A stretch of DNA of 64,000 bases from Sulfitobacter sp. W027 (GTDB lineage Bacteria; Pseudomonadota; Alphaproteobacteria; Rhodobacterales; Rhodobacteraceae), in NCBI RefSeq assembly GCF_025143985.1, contig NZ_CP083568.1, positions 1-64,000 on the forward strand, given 5' to 3'. The position numbers and the translations under genes are program-made. Below, one piece after another: positions 8,321-17,122 of this stretch; the stretch's first letter is position 1, and each line of letters begins with the position of its first letter. The notes beneath the pieces are model-generated. The model had not been told where the DNA came from. It made no database searches and was given only the letters and a program-made list of their open reading frames with translations.

Positions 8321-9156
8321 AATAATAACTTTCTTACAATCTGTGCCAAATTGGCTTTCCAAATTGGGGGGGATATCCCGAAGTCAGACTCTAACGCTGA
8401 GCAGTCGAGCCTTGAGTTAAGGGGACGTGTGGCCGGTGTCGGGTAGTCGCATGTGGGGATTCCAGTCACGTCAACCTTCCGCCCCGCCGCAGCAAATGTT
8501 TCGCGCGCGAAACATTTCCAACTCGTGGATGGCGTGCCAGCGTAGTGATAGGTGCCGCCGCTTTGGCCTGTGCGCATTGCCCGCGCCATATCTAGCAAAG
8601 CCGCTGCGATGCCGGCTGCGGGGGTCGGGCCACCGATTTGGTCATCGACCACACTCAATGCGTCGCGTGTCTCTGACAGGCGGAGCATCGTTTTGACGAA
8701 GTTGTTGCCATGGGCCGAGAACACCCAAGACGTGCGTAGGATCGCATATGCCCCGCCGGCCTCGCGCACCGCCTCTTCGCCCGCAGCCTTGGTGCGCCCA
8801 TAAACACTCAGGGGGGCGATCGGGTCATTGACCTGCCACGGGTCTGTGCCACTGCCGTCAAATACATAGTCGGTCGAGACATGTAGGAACGGAATACCCA
8901 GATCCGCGCAGGCCTGCGCCATGGCGGCGGGGGCCTGCGCGTTGATCATCTGGGCAAGGTCGGGCTCCTCCTCGGCGCGGTCTACGGCGGTGTAGGCTGC
9001 CGCATTAATCACCACATCGGGGCGGTGCTCTCTGATCGCGGCTGCACAGGACGCCGGATCGCTCAGATCGGCAGCGTGACGGTCCAGAGCTGTGACATCG
9101 GCTTGCAATTGAAGCTCAGTGGCGATTTGGCCGGTCTTGCCAAAAACGAGGATCAT
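8317..9156 (-). CDS. rfbD: dTDP-4-dehydrorhamnose reductase (dTDP-rhamnose step 4)
   Basis: RmlD reduces dTDP-4-keto-L-rhamnose to dTDP-L-rhamnose with NAD(P)H. The 279-residue protein shows the FGKTGQIA nucleotide-binding turn (residues 5-12), STDYVFDG (94-101) and the catalytic YGRTK (119-123). The ATG at 9156 overlaps the rfbB stop by ATGA. Codons 214-221 (KCFARETF) are formed exactly by the 24-bp palindrome proposed as the second parS. The family normally has a W--FAR-IF motif here, so the palindrome is compatible with function but puts Cys and Thr at positions usually filled otherwise. Confidence 0.95.
   Translation of the reverse strand: MILVFGKTGQIATELQLQADVTALDRHAADLSDPASCAAAIREHRPDVVINAAAYTAVDRAEEEPDLAQMINAQAPAAMAQACADLGIPFLHVSTDYVFDGSGTDPWQVNDPIAPLSVYGRTKAAGEEAVREAGGAYAILRTSWVFSAHGNNFVKTMLRLSETRDALSVVDDQIGGPTPAAGIAAALLDMARAMRTGQSGGTYHYAGTPSTSWKCFARETFAAAGRKVDVTGIPTCDYPTPATRPLNSRLDCSALESDFGISPPIWKANLAQIVRKLLL
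8494..8517. other. Candidate centromere parS, site 2, embedded in rfbD
   Basis: This is the same perfect 24-bp palindrome as at 7407-7430, 1087 bp away and in frame within rfbD, covering exactly eight codons. A chance second copy of a 24-mer is very unlikely, so a shared binding function is probable. ParB is the natural candidate protein. Confidence 0.6.
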
Positions 9157-10196
9157 CCGGTCTTCCCCAGACGCTCGCCCACGCCATCGCGGGCCTGTAG
9201 CGCGCGCCACCAAGTTTCATTATCCAGATACCATTGCACGGTTAGGGCAAGGCCTTCCTCGACGGTAACGGAAGGATGCCAACCCAGCTCGGTGTTCATG
9301 CGGGCAGGGTCGATAGCATAACGCGCATCATGGCCGGGGCGGTCGGCGACGAAGGTGATTAGGTCCGCATAGGTGCCACTGTCGCGGGGGCGCTTTTCAT
9401 CCAGGATCCCACAGATCGTTTTAACCAGCTTCAAATTGGTGCGCTCATTCTCACCCCCGATGTTATAGGATCGGCCCAGCTTGCCTTTCTCCAGCACGCA
9501 TAAAAGCGCGTCGGCGTGATCCTCGACATAGAGCCAATCGCGGATGTTAGCGCCGTCGCCGTAGATCGGTAACGGCTTGCCCGCCAGCGCGTTCAGGATC
9601 ACCACGGGGACCAGTTTTTCAGGGAAATGGTAGGGCCCGTAGTTGTTAGAGCAATTGGTCAGGACCACGGGAAGCCCGTAGGTTTCGGCCCAAGCGCGCA
9701 CCAAGTGGTCGCTTGCGGCTTTAGATGCGGAGTAGGGGCTGCGGGGATCGTAGGGGGTGTCTTCGGTGAACATGCCTGCGGGGCCCAGCGACCCGAAAAC
9801 CTCATCCGTCGAAATGTGGTGAAAGCGGAATGTGTTGGGCCGGCCCTGCGCGGTCCAGTAGGCGCGCGCGGCTTCCAGCATGTGATAGGTGCCGGTGATG
9901 TTAGTTTCGATGAAATTACCCGGCCCATCAATCGAGCGGTCGACGTGGCTTTCGGCTGCCAGATGCATGATTGCATCGGGTTTGTGGGTCTTTAAAATGC
10001 GGTCCAGCGCGGCACGATCCCGGATGTCGGCATGCTCAAACGTATAAAGAGGGCTGTTGGCCACCTCGGCCACGTTATCAAGGCAGGCGGCATAGGTCAG
10101 AGCATCGAGATTGACCACCCGATGCCCCCGCGCCACAGCAAGCCGCACAACTGCCGATCCGATGAAGCCAGCACCGCCGGTTACGAGAATTTTCAT
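9153..10196 (-). CDS. rfbB: dTDP-glucose 4,6-dehydratase (dTDP-rhamnose step 2)
   Basis: RmlB converts dTDP-glucose to dTDP-4-keto-6-deoxyglucose with bound NAD+. The 347-residue protein has GGAGFIGS (residues 7-14), the catalytic STDEVFG (129-135, with T130, D131, E132) and YSASK (155-159). It also has [14 protein letters not shown] and the downstream [15 protein letters not shown]. It belongs to the extended short-chain dehydrogenase family and has the usual length. Its start overlaps the rfbC stop. Confidence 0.96.
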   Translation of the reverse strand: MKILVTGGAGFIGSAVVRLAVARGHRVVNLDALTYAACLDNVAEVANSPLYTFEHADIRDRAALDRILKTHKPDAIMHLAAESHVDRSIDGPGNFIETNITGTYHMLEAARAYWTAQGRPNTFRFHHISTDEVFGSLGPAGMFTEDTPYDPRSPYSASKAASDHLVRAWAETYGLPVVLTNCSNNYGPYHFPEKLVPVVILNALAGKPLPIYGDGANIRDWLYVEDHADALLCVLEKGKLGRSYNIGGENERTNLKLVKTICGILDEKRPRDSGTYADLITFVADRPGHDARYAIDPARMNTELGWHPSVTVEEGLALTVQWYLDNETWWRALQARDGVGERLGKTG

Positions 10197-10765
10197 GTGT
10201 CCTGGCCTTCGAAGCTGAATGGTGTGTCGATATCCGCCAGCCGGGGCGCTTGAGCATCCTTTGCCGAAAGCCGTGGCGCGTCTTCGCCCAATCCCCAGTC
10301 GATCCCGATATCAGGATCATCATAGCGCACGGCAGCATCGCAGTCAGGGGCATAGTAATCGGTGCATTTGTAGATAATCTCAGTGTCGGGTGCACGGGTC
10401 ACAAACCCATGCAGGAAACCCGCAGGGATCAGCAGTTGCTTACCGTTCTGCGCCGAAAGCTCGACGCCGACCCATTGAGCATATGTCGGGCTGCCGCGGC
10501 GGATGTCGACGGCCACGTCCAAAAGTGCCCCACGCCCGCACCGTACCAACTTGGCCTGTGCATGGGGGGGCTTTTGGAAATGCAGGCCCCGCACTGTGCC
10601 CGCCGCCTCACTGAGGGAATGGTTGTCCTGCACGAAGTCATAATGTAGACCAGCTTGCTCCATCCGCGCCTTATTCCAGCTTTCGGAAAAAAAGCCGCGG
10701 GCATCTCCATGGCGGGCCGGGGTCAAAACAACGACCCCCGGCAATGCTGTTTCTTCGATCTTCAT
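10193..10765 (-). CDS. rfbC: dTDP-4-dehydrorhamnose 3,5-epimerase (dTDP-rhamnose step 3)
   Basis: RmlC is a cupin epimerase acting on dTDP-4-keto-6-deoxyglucose. The 190-residue protein contains the RGLHFQ segment with the catalytic His62, IPAGFLHGF with His119, and the tyrosine-rich YKCTDYYAP stretch. The start is set at 10765 ([10 protein letters not shown]), matching family N-termini. An in-frame upstream start at 10825 adds 20 atypical residues. It is the first gene of the rfbCBDA operon. The 152 bp between it and the rightward glycosyltransferase must hold both promoters. Confidence 0.95.
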   Translation of the reverse strand: MKIEETALPGVVVLTPARHGDARGFFSESWNKARMEQAGLHYDFVQDNHSLSEAAGTVRGLHFQKPPHAQAKLVRCGRGALLDVAVDIRRGSPTYAQWVGVELSAQNGKQLLIPAGFLHGFVTRAPDTEIIYKCTDYYAPDCDAAVRYDDPDIGIDWGLGEDAPRLSAKDAQAPRLADIDTPFSFEGQDT

Positions 10766-10917
10766 CGGGAAATTCCTTGAACCTGAAAACCTGGACCTTC
10801 TTGCCAGATTGGGGTCAGAAAGCAACCCGAAGTGCCGGGAGCGGCCTGCGGTGTTTGACTTGGCGGAAGAACTATGACCAGAGCCACACGGAGTTTCAGG
10901 CTGGAGATATACTTAGG

Positions 10918-11925
10918 ATGCAAACCACGCTGCCGCCCCTGTCACAGCGCCTTGTAGCAGTTGTCGTGACGTACAATCGGCTGGACCAGCTTCGTCTGAC
11001 CGTGGCGCGTCTGTTGGCGGCGACCTCAGAAGGGCTAGATCGTATCATTGTGATCGATAACGCCAGTACGGATGGGACGGCTGGCTGGCTGGCGGCCCAG
11101 AATGATCCGCATCTGGTGGTGCAGCGCTGTGCGGTGAATGGCGGCGGAGCAGGCGGGTTTGAGGCAGGGATGCGCTTTGCCGTAGATACCTTTAATCCTG
11201 AGTGGATCCTGGTCATGGACGACGATGCGCGCCCTGCGCCGGGGGCCGTAGCGGCCTTTTTGGATGCTGACCGCAGCAGTGCGATGGCGTGGTCGGCGGC
11301 AGTCTACCATCCTGACGGGCGGATTTGTGATATGAATCGCCCCACGCTTAATCCTTTCTGGCACCGCGGCATGGTCTGGCGCACGCTAAAGGGCGCACTA
11401 CGGGGACGCGGACGGGCCGGGTTTCACCTAAATCCCGCCGATTACGAGGGCAGTGATTTCAGGGCCGTCGACAGCGGATCCTTTGTCGGGCTGTTTGTTT
11501 CGCGCGCGGCGATCAAGACAGTGGGGTATCCAGATGGGTCGCTGTTCATCTACGGCGATGATGTGCTCTATTCGCTGGCTATGAGACAAGCAGGGGGCAC
11601 GATCCTGTTTGATCCCGCCATTCGGTTCGAACATGATTTTACCACCATTTCAGGCGCTGATCAGCGTTTCCGTCCTCTTTGGAAATCCTATTATCATTAC
11701 CGTAATCTGCTGATGGTCTATCGCCTGGCTGCTGGTCCGTGGTTCTGGCTGGTGCTGCTGATGATGATGGTGAAATGGGCGCTCAAGGCCCGGTTCCACT
11801 CGGGAGAACGGGGACGCTACCTGATGCTGCTGGGCCGCGCGATCCGCGACGGGCTGCTGCGGCGCACTCAGATCCCTCACGCCCGCGTGTTGGCATGGGC
11901 CAATCCAGCGTCTTCGCGCCCCTAA
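10918..11925 (+). CDS. GT2-family glycosyltransferase, rhamnosyl/galactofuranosyl type
   Basis: The 335-residue protein starts with the GT2 fold (VAVVVTYNRL, VIDNASTDGT). It has NGGGAGGF at 74-81 and a WILVMDDDARP box with D101-D103. The GG-GGF plus DDD combination is typical of the rhamnosyl/galactofuranosyltransferase branch (COG1216, GlfT-like). That fits the rfb operon next door and the UDP-galactopyranose mutase at 41440. A hydrophobic stretch near residue 275 (WFWLVLLMMMVKWAL) suggests membrane association. ATG 10918 is chosen because the GT2 fold begins right after it. It converges with kpsM, ending 6 bp before it. Confidence 0.85.
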   Translation: MQTTLPPLSQRLVAVVVTYNRLDQLRLTVARLLAATSEGLDRIIVIDNASTDGTAGWLAAQNDPHLVVQRCAVNGGGAGGFEAGMRFAVDTFNPEWILVMDDDARPAPGAVAAFLDADRSSAMAWSAAVYHPDGRICDMNRPTLNPFWHRGMVWRTLKGALRGRGRAGFHLNPADYEGSDFRAVDSGSFVGLFVSRAAIKTVGYPDGSLFIYGDDVLYSLAMRQAGGTILFDPAIRFEHDFTTISGADQRFRPLWKSYYHYRNLLMVYRLAAGPWFWLVLLMMMVKWALKARFHSGERGRYLMLLGRAIRDGLLRRTQIPHARVLAWANPASSRP

Positions 11926-11931
11926 TTGCGG

Positions 11932-12744
11932 CTACCGGTTGAGAATGACACGGTGATACCTGCCCATCAAGACGACCCCTAGAAACCCACAGACTCCCGC
12001 AAACAGCAGCACATAACTGATGCTGACATAGGAGGCTTCATAGCTGCTGTAGAAACCGCGCCGCATCAATCCCGTGACATGCATGATCGGATTGTACCAC
12101 AAGATATCCTGTAGCGCGCGTGGCATGCTTTCGTAAAGAAAAAGAACGCCTGAGATCAAGAACATGGGTCGCATGAGGATGCTCCAGATCTGCATCCAGA
12201 TGTTGAAGAGCCCGAACAGGACACAATTCAGAAGACCCACGCCTAACCCCACCGCAGCGGCCAGGCAAATTGATTGAACAATTGCGCCAACGTCCAGGAT
12301 GATACGGCTATCGATGGTCAGAACCAGTCCCGTCAGGATGATGATGATCACGAGGGTTTCGGTCAGAACGCCCAGGATAAACCGCGCCAGAACGGCATCC
12401 ACCCAGGTCACGGCGGGATAGAAGAGCAGGGCGCGCGAAAAGTTGATGCATCGCCCCACCGCAGAACCGAGGTTGTTGTACATCCCGAACGGCAGGAAGC
12501 CCGTTGCGAAAAACAACAGGAAACTGGTTCCCAATGGCGGTGTGCGCACCAGAAGAGAAAATCCGAAACCCAAGACAGCGATGCCGCCCAGCGGCTCCAA
12601 CACGGCCCAAGCATAGCCCCCCGGGGAGCGCCCGTAGCGCGTGGCCATTTCGCGCAGGATCAAGGCCGAGACGGCTCTGAACGTCGCAAAGCTTCGATTT
12701 GCACCATGCGCGACGGGACTAACCTGGGCAGAGGGACGCGACAT
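11932..12744 (-). CDS. kpsM: Capsule polysaccharide ABC exporter permease, KpsM-like
   Basis: The 270-residue ABC-2 type permease has a cytoplasmic N-terminus with LILREMATRYGRSPGGYAWAVLEP, a signature of KpsM/Wzm capsule exporters. About six hydrophobic segments follow (for example LGGIAVLGFGFSLLV, LVIIIILTGLVLTI, ICLAAAVGLGVGLLNCVLFG). It would form the inner-membrane channel with the ATPase KpsT (14056). The start at ATG 12744 has GGAG upstream, and a TTG at 12768 is an alternative. It runs opposite to kpsE and kpsT, with an 82-bp divergent spacer. Confidence 0.9.
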   Translation of the reverse strand: MSRPSAQVSPVAHGANRSFATFRAVSALILREMATRYGRSPGGYAWAVLEPLGGIAVLGFGFSLLVRTPPLGTSFLLFFATGFLPFGMYNNLGSAVGRCINFSRALLFYPAVTWVDAVLARFILGVLTETLVIIIILTGLVLTIDSRIILDVGAIVQSICLAAAVGLGVGLLNCVLFGLFNIWMQIWSILMRPMFLISGVLFLYESMPRALQDILWYNPIMHVTGLMRRGFYSSYEASYVSISYVLLFAGVCGFLGVVLMGRYHRVILNR

Positions 12745-12826
12745 TACGGTTTGCTCCAGTGCTGGCAATACCGGGATCAGTATGTAAAAGATTCCTTAGA
12801 AGTTCAAACCATCTTCCGGAAGCAAA

Positions 12827-14041
12827 ATGAGTGAAATGACCCCGAAAGACAGCGCGTCTGCCGAACCTGCTCCGGCCCCCCGGAAGGTCGAGAAGGTGGA
12901 GCCCTATGTCCGCCCCGTACGTCGAACGGTAAAGGCGGCGCGTTTCCGGCGTCGTCATTTTGGTTTGGTCCTTTCCTTTTTGGCCGTGGTTCTCATCCCG
13001 CTGTCGGTGGTGGGGTTCTACCTTTGGGTGATCGCAAAGGATCAATACATCTCGCTAACCGGTTTCACGGTGCGTCAGGAAGAGGGGGGGAGCGCCTCGG
13101 CACTGCTGGGCGGCTTGGCCAGTCTGACAGGAGCATCGGCCTCCTCGGACGGGGACATTCTCTACGAGTTTATACTGAGTCAGTCTCTCGTTCAGAAGAT
13201 CGACGAAAATGTGGGCCTGCGTGAACATTACAGCAGATATTGGGACGACGATCCGTTCTTTGCCCTGAAGCCCGATGCCAGCATTGAGGATTTGGACAGC
13301 TACTGGCGTCGGATCGTAAGTGTTTCCTATGACCGTAGTTCGGGATTGATGGAAATGCGGATAGAGGCGTTCACGCCTGAAAAAGCTCGCGAGATTGCTG
13401 TCGAGATCCTGCGATTAAGCCAGAACATGATCAATGACCTTAACGAGCAGGCCCGCGAGGATGCGATGCGCTACGCGCGAATTGATCTTGAAGAGGCGGT
13501 CGGAAGGCTCAAAGTGGCCCGTGAGGCACTGACGGCGTTCCGATCCGGGAACCAGCTTGTCGATCCGGCTTCGGATATTCAGGGCCGTGCAGGTGTGATC
13601 AACAACCTGCAGCAGCAATTGGCCGAAGCCTTGATTGAGTTGGATCTTCTCAGCGGAACCGATGGGGCTGATCCGCGTCAGCGTCAGGCGGAGCGGCTGA
13701 TTACCGTGATCCGCGAGCGGATCGCCAACGAGCGCGAGCAGCTGTCCAGTGGGGCAGGGGCGGGGGATGATTACCCGGCCCTGATAGCGGAATACGAAGG
13801 TCTAATCGTGGACCGGGAGTTTGCCGAGGAGACATACCGTGCATCACTGGCTGCACTTGATGTAGCCCGGGCCAATGCCTCCCGGCAGAGCCGGTATCTG
13901 GCGACATACATCGCGCCAACACTGGCACAGACCAGTGAATATCCCCGTCGTGCCGTGATTTTTGGTCTGGCCTCACTATTCCTGGTGATGGGGTGGGCAA
14001 TCATGGCATTGGTGTATTATTCCATCCGCGACCGTAGCTGA
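12827..14041 (+). CDS. kpsE: Capsule export inner-membrane polysaccharide co-polymerase, KpsE-like
   Basis: The 404-residue protein has the layout of KpsE/Wzz-type proteins. There is a proline-rich cytoplasmic start, a transmembrane helix at about 45-67 (FGLVLSFLAVVLIPLSVVGF) and a long periplasmic part with coiled-coil heptads (DLEEAVGRLKVAREALTAFR, NNLQQQLAEALIELDLL). A second transmembrane helix sits near the C-terminus (VIFGLASLFLVMGWAIMALV). It would link the KpsMT exporter to an outer-membrane channel. kpsT follows 14 bp later, so the two are probably co-transcribed. No KpsD-like outer-membrane partner is visible in the unit. Confidence 0.88.
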   Translation: MSEMTPKDSASAEPAPAPRKVEKVEPYVRPVRRTVKAARFRRRHFGLVLSFLAVVLIPLSVVGFYLWVIAKDQYISLTGFTVRQEEGGSASALLGGLASLTGASASSDGDILYEFILSQSLVQKIDENVGLREHYSRYWDDDPFFALKPDASIEDLDSYWRRIVSVSYDRSSGLMEMRIEAFTPEKAREIAVEILRLSQNMINDLNEQAREDAMRYARIDLEEAVGRLKVAREALTAFRSGNQLVDPASDIQGRAGVINNLQQQLAEALIELDLLSGTDGADPRQRQAERLITVIRERIANEREQLSSGAGAGDDYPALIAEYEGLIVDREFAEETYRASLAALDVARANASRQSRYLATYIAPTLAQTSEYPRRAVIFGLASLFLVMGWAIMALVYYSIRDRS

Positions 14042-14055
14042 CGGAAAGGGCTGCG

Positions 14056-14715
14056 ATGATCCGCTTTGAGAACCTGAGCAAGAGCTACTGGGTACAGGGC
14101 TTTCAGAAGGTTGTGATCGACCATCTCAACACCGAGTTGCCGACCGGTAAGTCGTTGGCGCTGCTGGGGCTAAACGGAGCCGGTAAATCGACCCTGATGC
14201 AGCTAATTGCTGGCACGTTGCGCCCCGATAGCGGACGGGTGGTGTCGGATGGGTCGATCTCTTGGCCGGTGGGATTCGGCGGATCATTCCACCCGGATCT
14301 GACAGGCGCGCAGAACGTTCGGTTCATCGCGCGTATCTACGGAGTGGACACCGACGAACTGGTCGCCTTTGTCGAGGATTTCGCGGAACTGGGCAAACAC
14401 TTCGACATGCCGGTACGCAGCTATTCTTCGGGTATGAGGTCACGCCTGACGTTTGGGGCGTCTTTCGGTATCAAATTCGATACTTACCTCGTTGATGAGG
14501 TTACTGCAGTGGGCGACGCTGCGTTCCGCCGCAAGAGCAAGGCGCTGTTCAAGGAACGCATGCAGACATCTAGTGCAATCCTTGTTTCGCATGAGATGGG
14601 GCAGGTGCGCGACTATTGTGATGCTGCCATCCTGCTGGCAGATGGTCATTTGACCTATTTCGAAGATGTCGAAACAGCGATCAAGTTCCATCTCGATGCC
14701 ATCGAGGATAGATAA
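14056..14715 (+). CDS. kpsT: Capsule polysaccharide ABC exporter ATPase, KpsT-like
   Basis: The 219-residue ATPase has Walker A GLNGAGKST (38-46), signature YSSGMRSRL and Walker B TYLVDEVTAVGD, followed by the SHEMGQVRDYCD switch region. Short length and the VTAVGD form of Walker B are typical of KpsT-type exporters that lack a carbohydrate-binding C-terminal domain. It powers polysaccharide export through KpsM. It lies 14 bp after kpsE. Confidence 0.93.
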   Translation: MIRFENLSKSYWVQGFQKVVIDHLNTELPTGKSLALLGLNGAGKSTLMQLIAGTLRPDSGRVVSDGSISWPVGFGGSFHPDLTGAQNVRFIARIYGVDTDELVAFVEDFAELGKHFDMPVRSYSSGMRSRLTFGASFGIKFDTYLVDEVTAVGDAAFRRKSKALFKERMQTSSAILVSHEMGQVRDYCDAAILLADGHLTYFEDVETAIKFHLDAIEDR

Positions 14716-14814
14716 CCTAAGAGCTGCGCCGCTTGAAATTCGGGCCATCCTCCTCAATAAGGCCTGATATCTTTTCCCTTAATGCACCGGTATGTGGGCA
14801 GGACGTAAAAAACG

Positions 14815-15531
14815 ATGAAACGCTTTGTGATCCTGGGGCTGCCGCGCAGCGGAACGACCTATCTGATGAGTTTGTTGGACGCACATCGCAACGTGATCTG
14901 TGCGGGGGAACAGTACAATCCTTATGCGGTTATCGGCTCTAAGCATGACGACAGTCACGCTGCCATACTGGGCCGCGACAAGGATCCGGTCGGCCATATG
15001 TACAGGTTCTTTGACGAGGCGGCCGCTAAAGGCGCGGCCAGCGGCGGTTTCAAGTTCATGATCGGCCACAACCTGAATGTATTGCGCGCCCTTGCCACAG
15101 ACCCCGAAGTGTCCATCATCTACGTCTGGCGCGAGAACCGGCTGGCGCAGGTGTCTTCCCTCATCAAGGCGTACCAAAGCAAGAAATGGGCGCAAAGCAA
15201 GGCCGATGAGCATGTGACGCGTAAGATCAAGGCGACCCCGCGCCAGATCAGCCACCGTTGGCATGAATATTCGACATTCGATCATCTGATCTCGATTTGG
15301 CTGGCAGGGGTGCCCAACCCCAAGGTCACCTATGAGTACCGCGAATTGTTCCAGCCCGGCTTCGAAGAGAAAATCTGTAATTTTCTGGAAGTACCGTACC
15401 GACCCGGCATGAAAAGCCCGTTGATCAAACAAAGCAGCAATTCCATCGCGGACCGTTTCGAGGACCCCAAGCCTATTCGCTACTATTTCAACCAGATCGG
15501 GCTGAAGCGCTGGCTGGAAGACGAGTTGTGA
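14815..15531 (+). CDS. Sulfotransferase family protein
   Basis: The 238-residue protein opens with FVILGLPRSGTTYLMSLLDAH, whose SGTT loop is the PAPS 5'-phosphosulfate-binding motif of sulfotransferases. A later VSIIYVWRENRLAQVSS segment resembles the 3'-phosphate-binding region (R-N-R). It may sulfate sugars of the exported polymer. It overlaps the following glycosyltransferase by four bases (GTGA), so the two are coupled. Confidence 0.82.
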   Translation: MKRFVILGLPRSGTTYLMSLLDAHRNVICAGEQYNPYAVIGSKHDDSHAAILGRDKDPVGHMYRFFDEAAAKGAASGGFKFMIGHNLNVLRALATDPEVSIIYVWRENRLAQVSSLIKAYQSKKWAQSKADEHVTRKIKATPRQISHRWHEYSTFDHLISIWLAGVPNPKVTYEYRELFQPGFEEKICNFLEVPYRPGMKSPLIKQSSNSIADRFEDPKPIRYYFNQIGLKRWLEDEL

Positions 15532-17033
15532 GCCGCCCTCTCCGGGTTCTCTACTACAACTGGGTCGACTATCTGGATACGGAAAAGCGCGGCGGCGGTG
15601 TAACACTGTATCAGCGCAATTTGATGGAGGGGTTAGAAGGTCGCGATAATGTCGAGGCGGTTTTCCTCTCTGCCGGGCTTGGTCATGATCTGAGGGCGCG
15701 CGCCCCGCGGTGGGAACCTGTGCGTCATGGACCCGCTGAAAACGGCGACTGCCGGTATGAGTTGATCAACTCTGGTGTGCTGGCCTCGGCGCATGCCAGC
15801 TTCGGCGATCCCGCACAGGTGTCGCATCCGCCCACCAGCGATGTATTTTTCGACTTCGTCGCGCGGACTGGCCCCTATGACGTAATCCACTTCAACAATC
15901 TTGAAGGGTTGCCCGTTGAGGTTCTGGCGGTCAAAGAACAGCATCCGGAGACCCGGATTGTCTTGTCCTTGCACAATTACTACCCGATCTGCCCGCAGGT
16001 GAACCTCTGGGCACATGAGCGTGAAACCTGCGAAGACTTCCAAGGTGGCGCACGCTGCGTCACCTGCCTGCCGCATCAGCATGACGCGCGCCTGCTGCGC
16101 GGAGCTAATGCGGTGTCCTACCGGCTGCGCTGTGCGGGATTGCAGCCGGGTACATGGGCCTATGATTTGGCTTTCCGCGGCATTCTGGCCATAGGCCGAC
16201 GCGGCTTGCAGGCGCTACGCTGGTTGCGGGGCCGAGGGCAGGTGATGGCGGAAAACCGTTTGTTAGAGCCGCATGTGGCGGCAGATCGTGCCAAAGCTTT
16301 TGCGGCGCGTCGTGCAGCCATGATCGACCTGATCAATACCCATTGTGATCATGTGCTATGTGTCTCGGATGCGGTGCGCATGTTGGCGCAGCGCTACGGC
16401 GTTGCCTCGGCACTGACCCGCACAAGCTATATCGGGACCCGTGCCGCCGAGTTCTACGACGAGACGGCACCCGCCCAGGATAACCCCCAGAAACAGACCC
16501 TGACACTGGGGTATCTGGGCTACATGCGCCGCGACAAAGGGTTCTTTTTCCTGCTGGATGCGCTGGAAGCATTGCCCCCGGATCTCGCTGCTCGGCTGCG
16601 CATCATGGTCGCCGCGCGCGCGGCGGACCCTGCCACTATGGCGCGGTTGCGTGCGTTGGGCGATCATCTGGCGGAGGTGATCTATCACGATGGTTATACC
16701 CACGCGGAGTTGGAAGCGATTTTGGCGCCGGTAGATATAGGAGTGGTGCCTGTGTTGTGGCACGACAACCTGCCGCAGGTCGCCATTGAGATGCACGCGC
16801 GCCGTATCCCCTTGTTGACGGCAGCAAGGGGCGGTGCGCCGGAACTGGGAAACTGCCCGGAGATGGTGTTTGCGCCAGGCGACGTTGCAGACTTTGCCCG
16901 ACGGATACAGGCTCTTTTGGCCGGAGAGATCTCCATGCAGGCCTATTGGCACGGGGCGATGCGTCCGGTGACCGTACCTGAGCATCTCGTGGAACTGCTG
17001 GAAATTTACGAGGAGCATGAGGCGGCACCCTGA
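15528..17033 (+). CDS. GT4-like glycosyltransferase
   Basis: The 501-residue protein has a two-domain GT-B layout. The N-terminal half includes RGGGVTLYQRNLMEGL and VLSLHNYYPICPQVNLW. The C-terminal half includes LGYLGYMRRDKGFFFLLDALEAL, a VPVLWHDNLPQVAIEMHARR segment and a final donor-site-like RGGAPELG. These are features of GT4 glycosyltransferases. A cysteine cluster (ETCEDFQGGARCVTC) at about residues 164-180 is seen in some capsule-related relatives and may bind metal. The start is GTG at 15528 and overlaps the sulfotransferase stop. Sugar specificity cannot be read from the sequence. Confidence 0.8.
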   Translation: MSRPLRVLYYNWVDYLDTEKRGGGVTLYQRNLMEGLEGRDNVEAVFLSAGLGHDLRARAPRWEPVRHGPAENGDCRYELINSGVLASAHASFGDPAQVSHPPTSDVFFDFVARTGPYDVIHFNNLEGLPVEVLAVKEQHPETRIVLSLHNYYPICPQVNLWAHERETCEDFQGGARCVTCLPHQHDARLLRGANAVSYRLRCAGLQPGTWAYDLAFRGILAIGRRGLQALRWLRGRGQVMAENRLLEPHVAADRAKAFAARRAAMIDLINTHCDHVLCVSDAVRMLAQRYGVASALTRTSYIGTRAAEFYDETAPAQDNPQKQTLTLGYLGYMRRDKGFFFLLDALEALPPDLAARLRIMVAARAADPATMARLRALGDHLAEVIYHDGYTHAELEAILAPVDIGVVPVLWHDNLPQVAIEMHARRIPLLTAARGGAPELGNCPEMVFAPGDVADFARRIQALLAGEISMQAYWHGAMRPVTVPEHLVELLEIYEEHEAAP

Positions 17034-17122
17034 GCCGTGCTTGCGCCCTGTTGCCCCCCTTATCCCCTTTGGCCTGCGCAGGGCTCTATGATCGGCCCGG
17101 GGTTGCGGGGGAATGCGCAGCT

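Noticed and set aside
11505..11520. Third parS-like sequence (GTTTCGCGCGCGG) in the GT2 gene
   Set aside because: Only the left half matches and the palindrome is not completed, so it is not comparable with the 24-bp sites.
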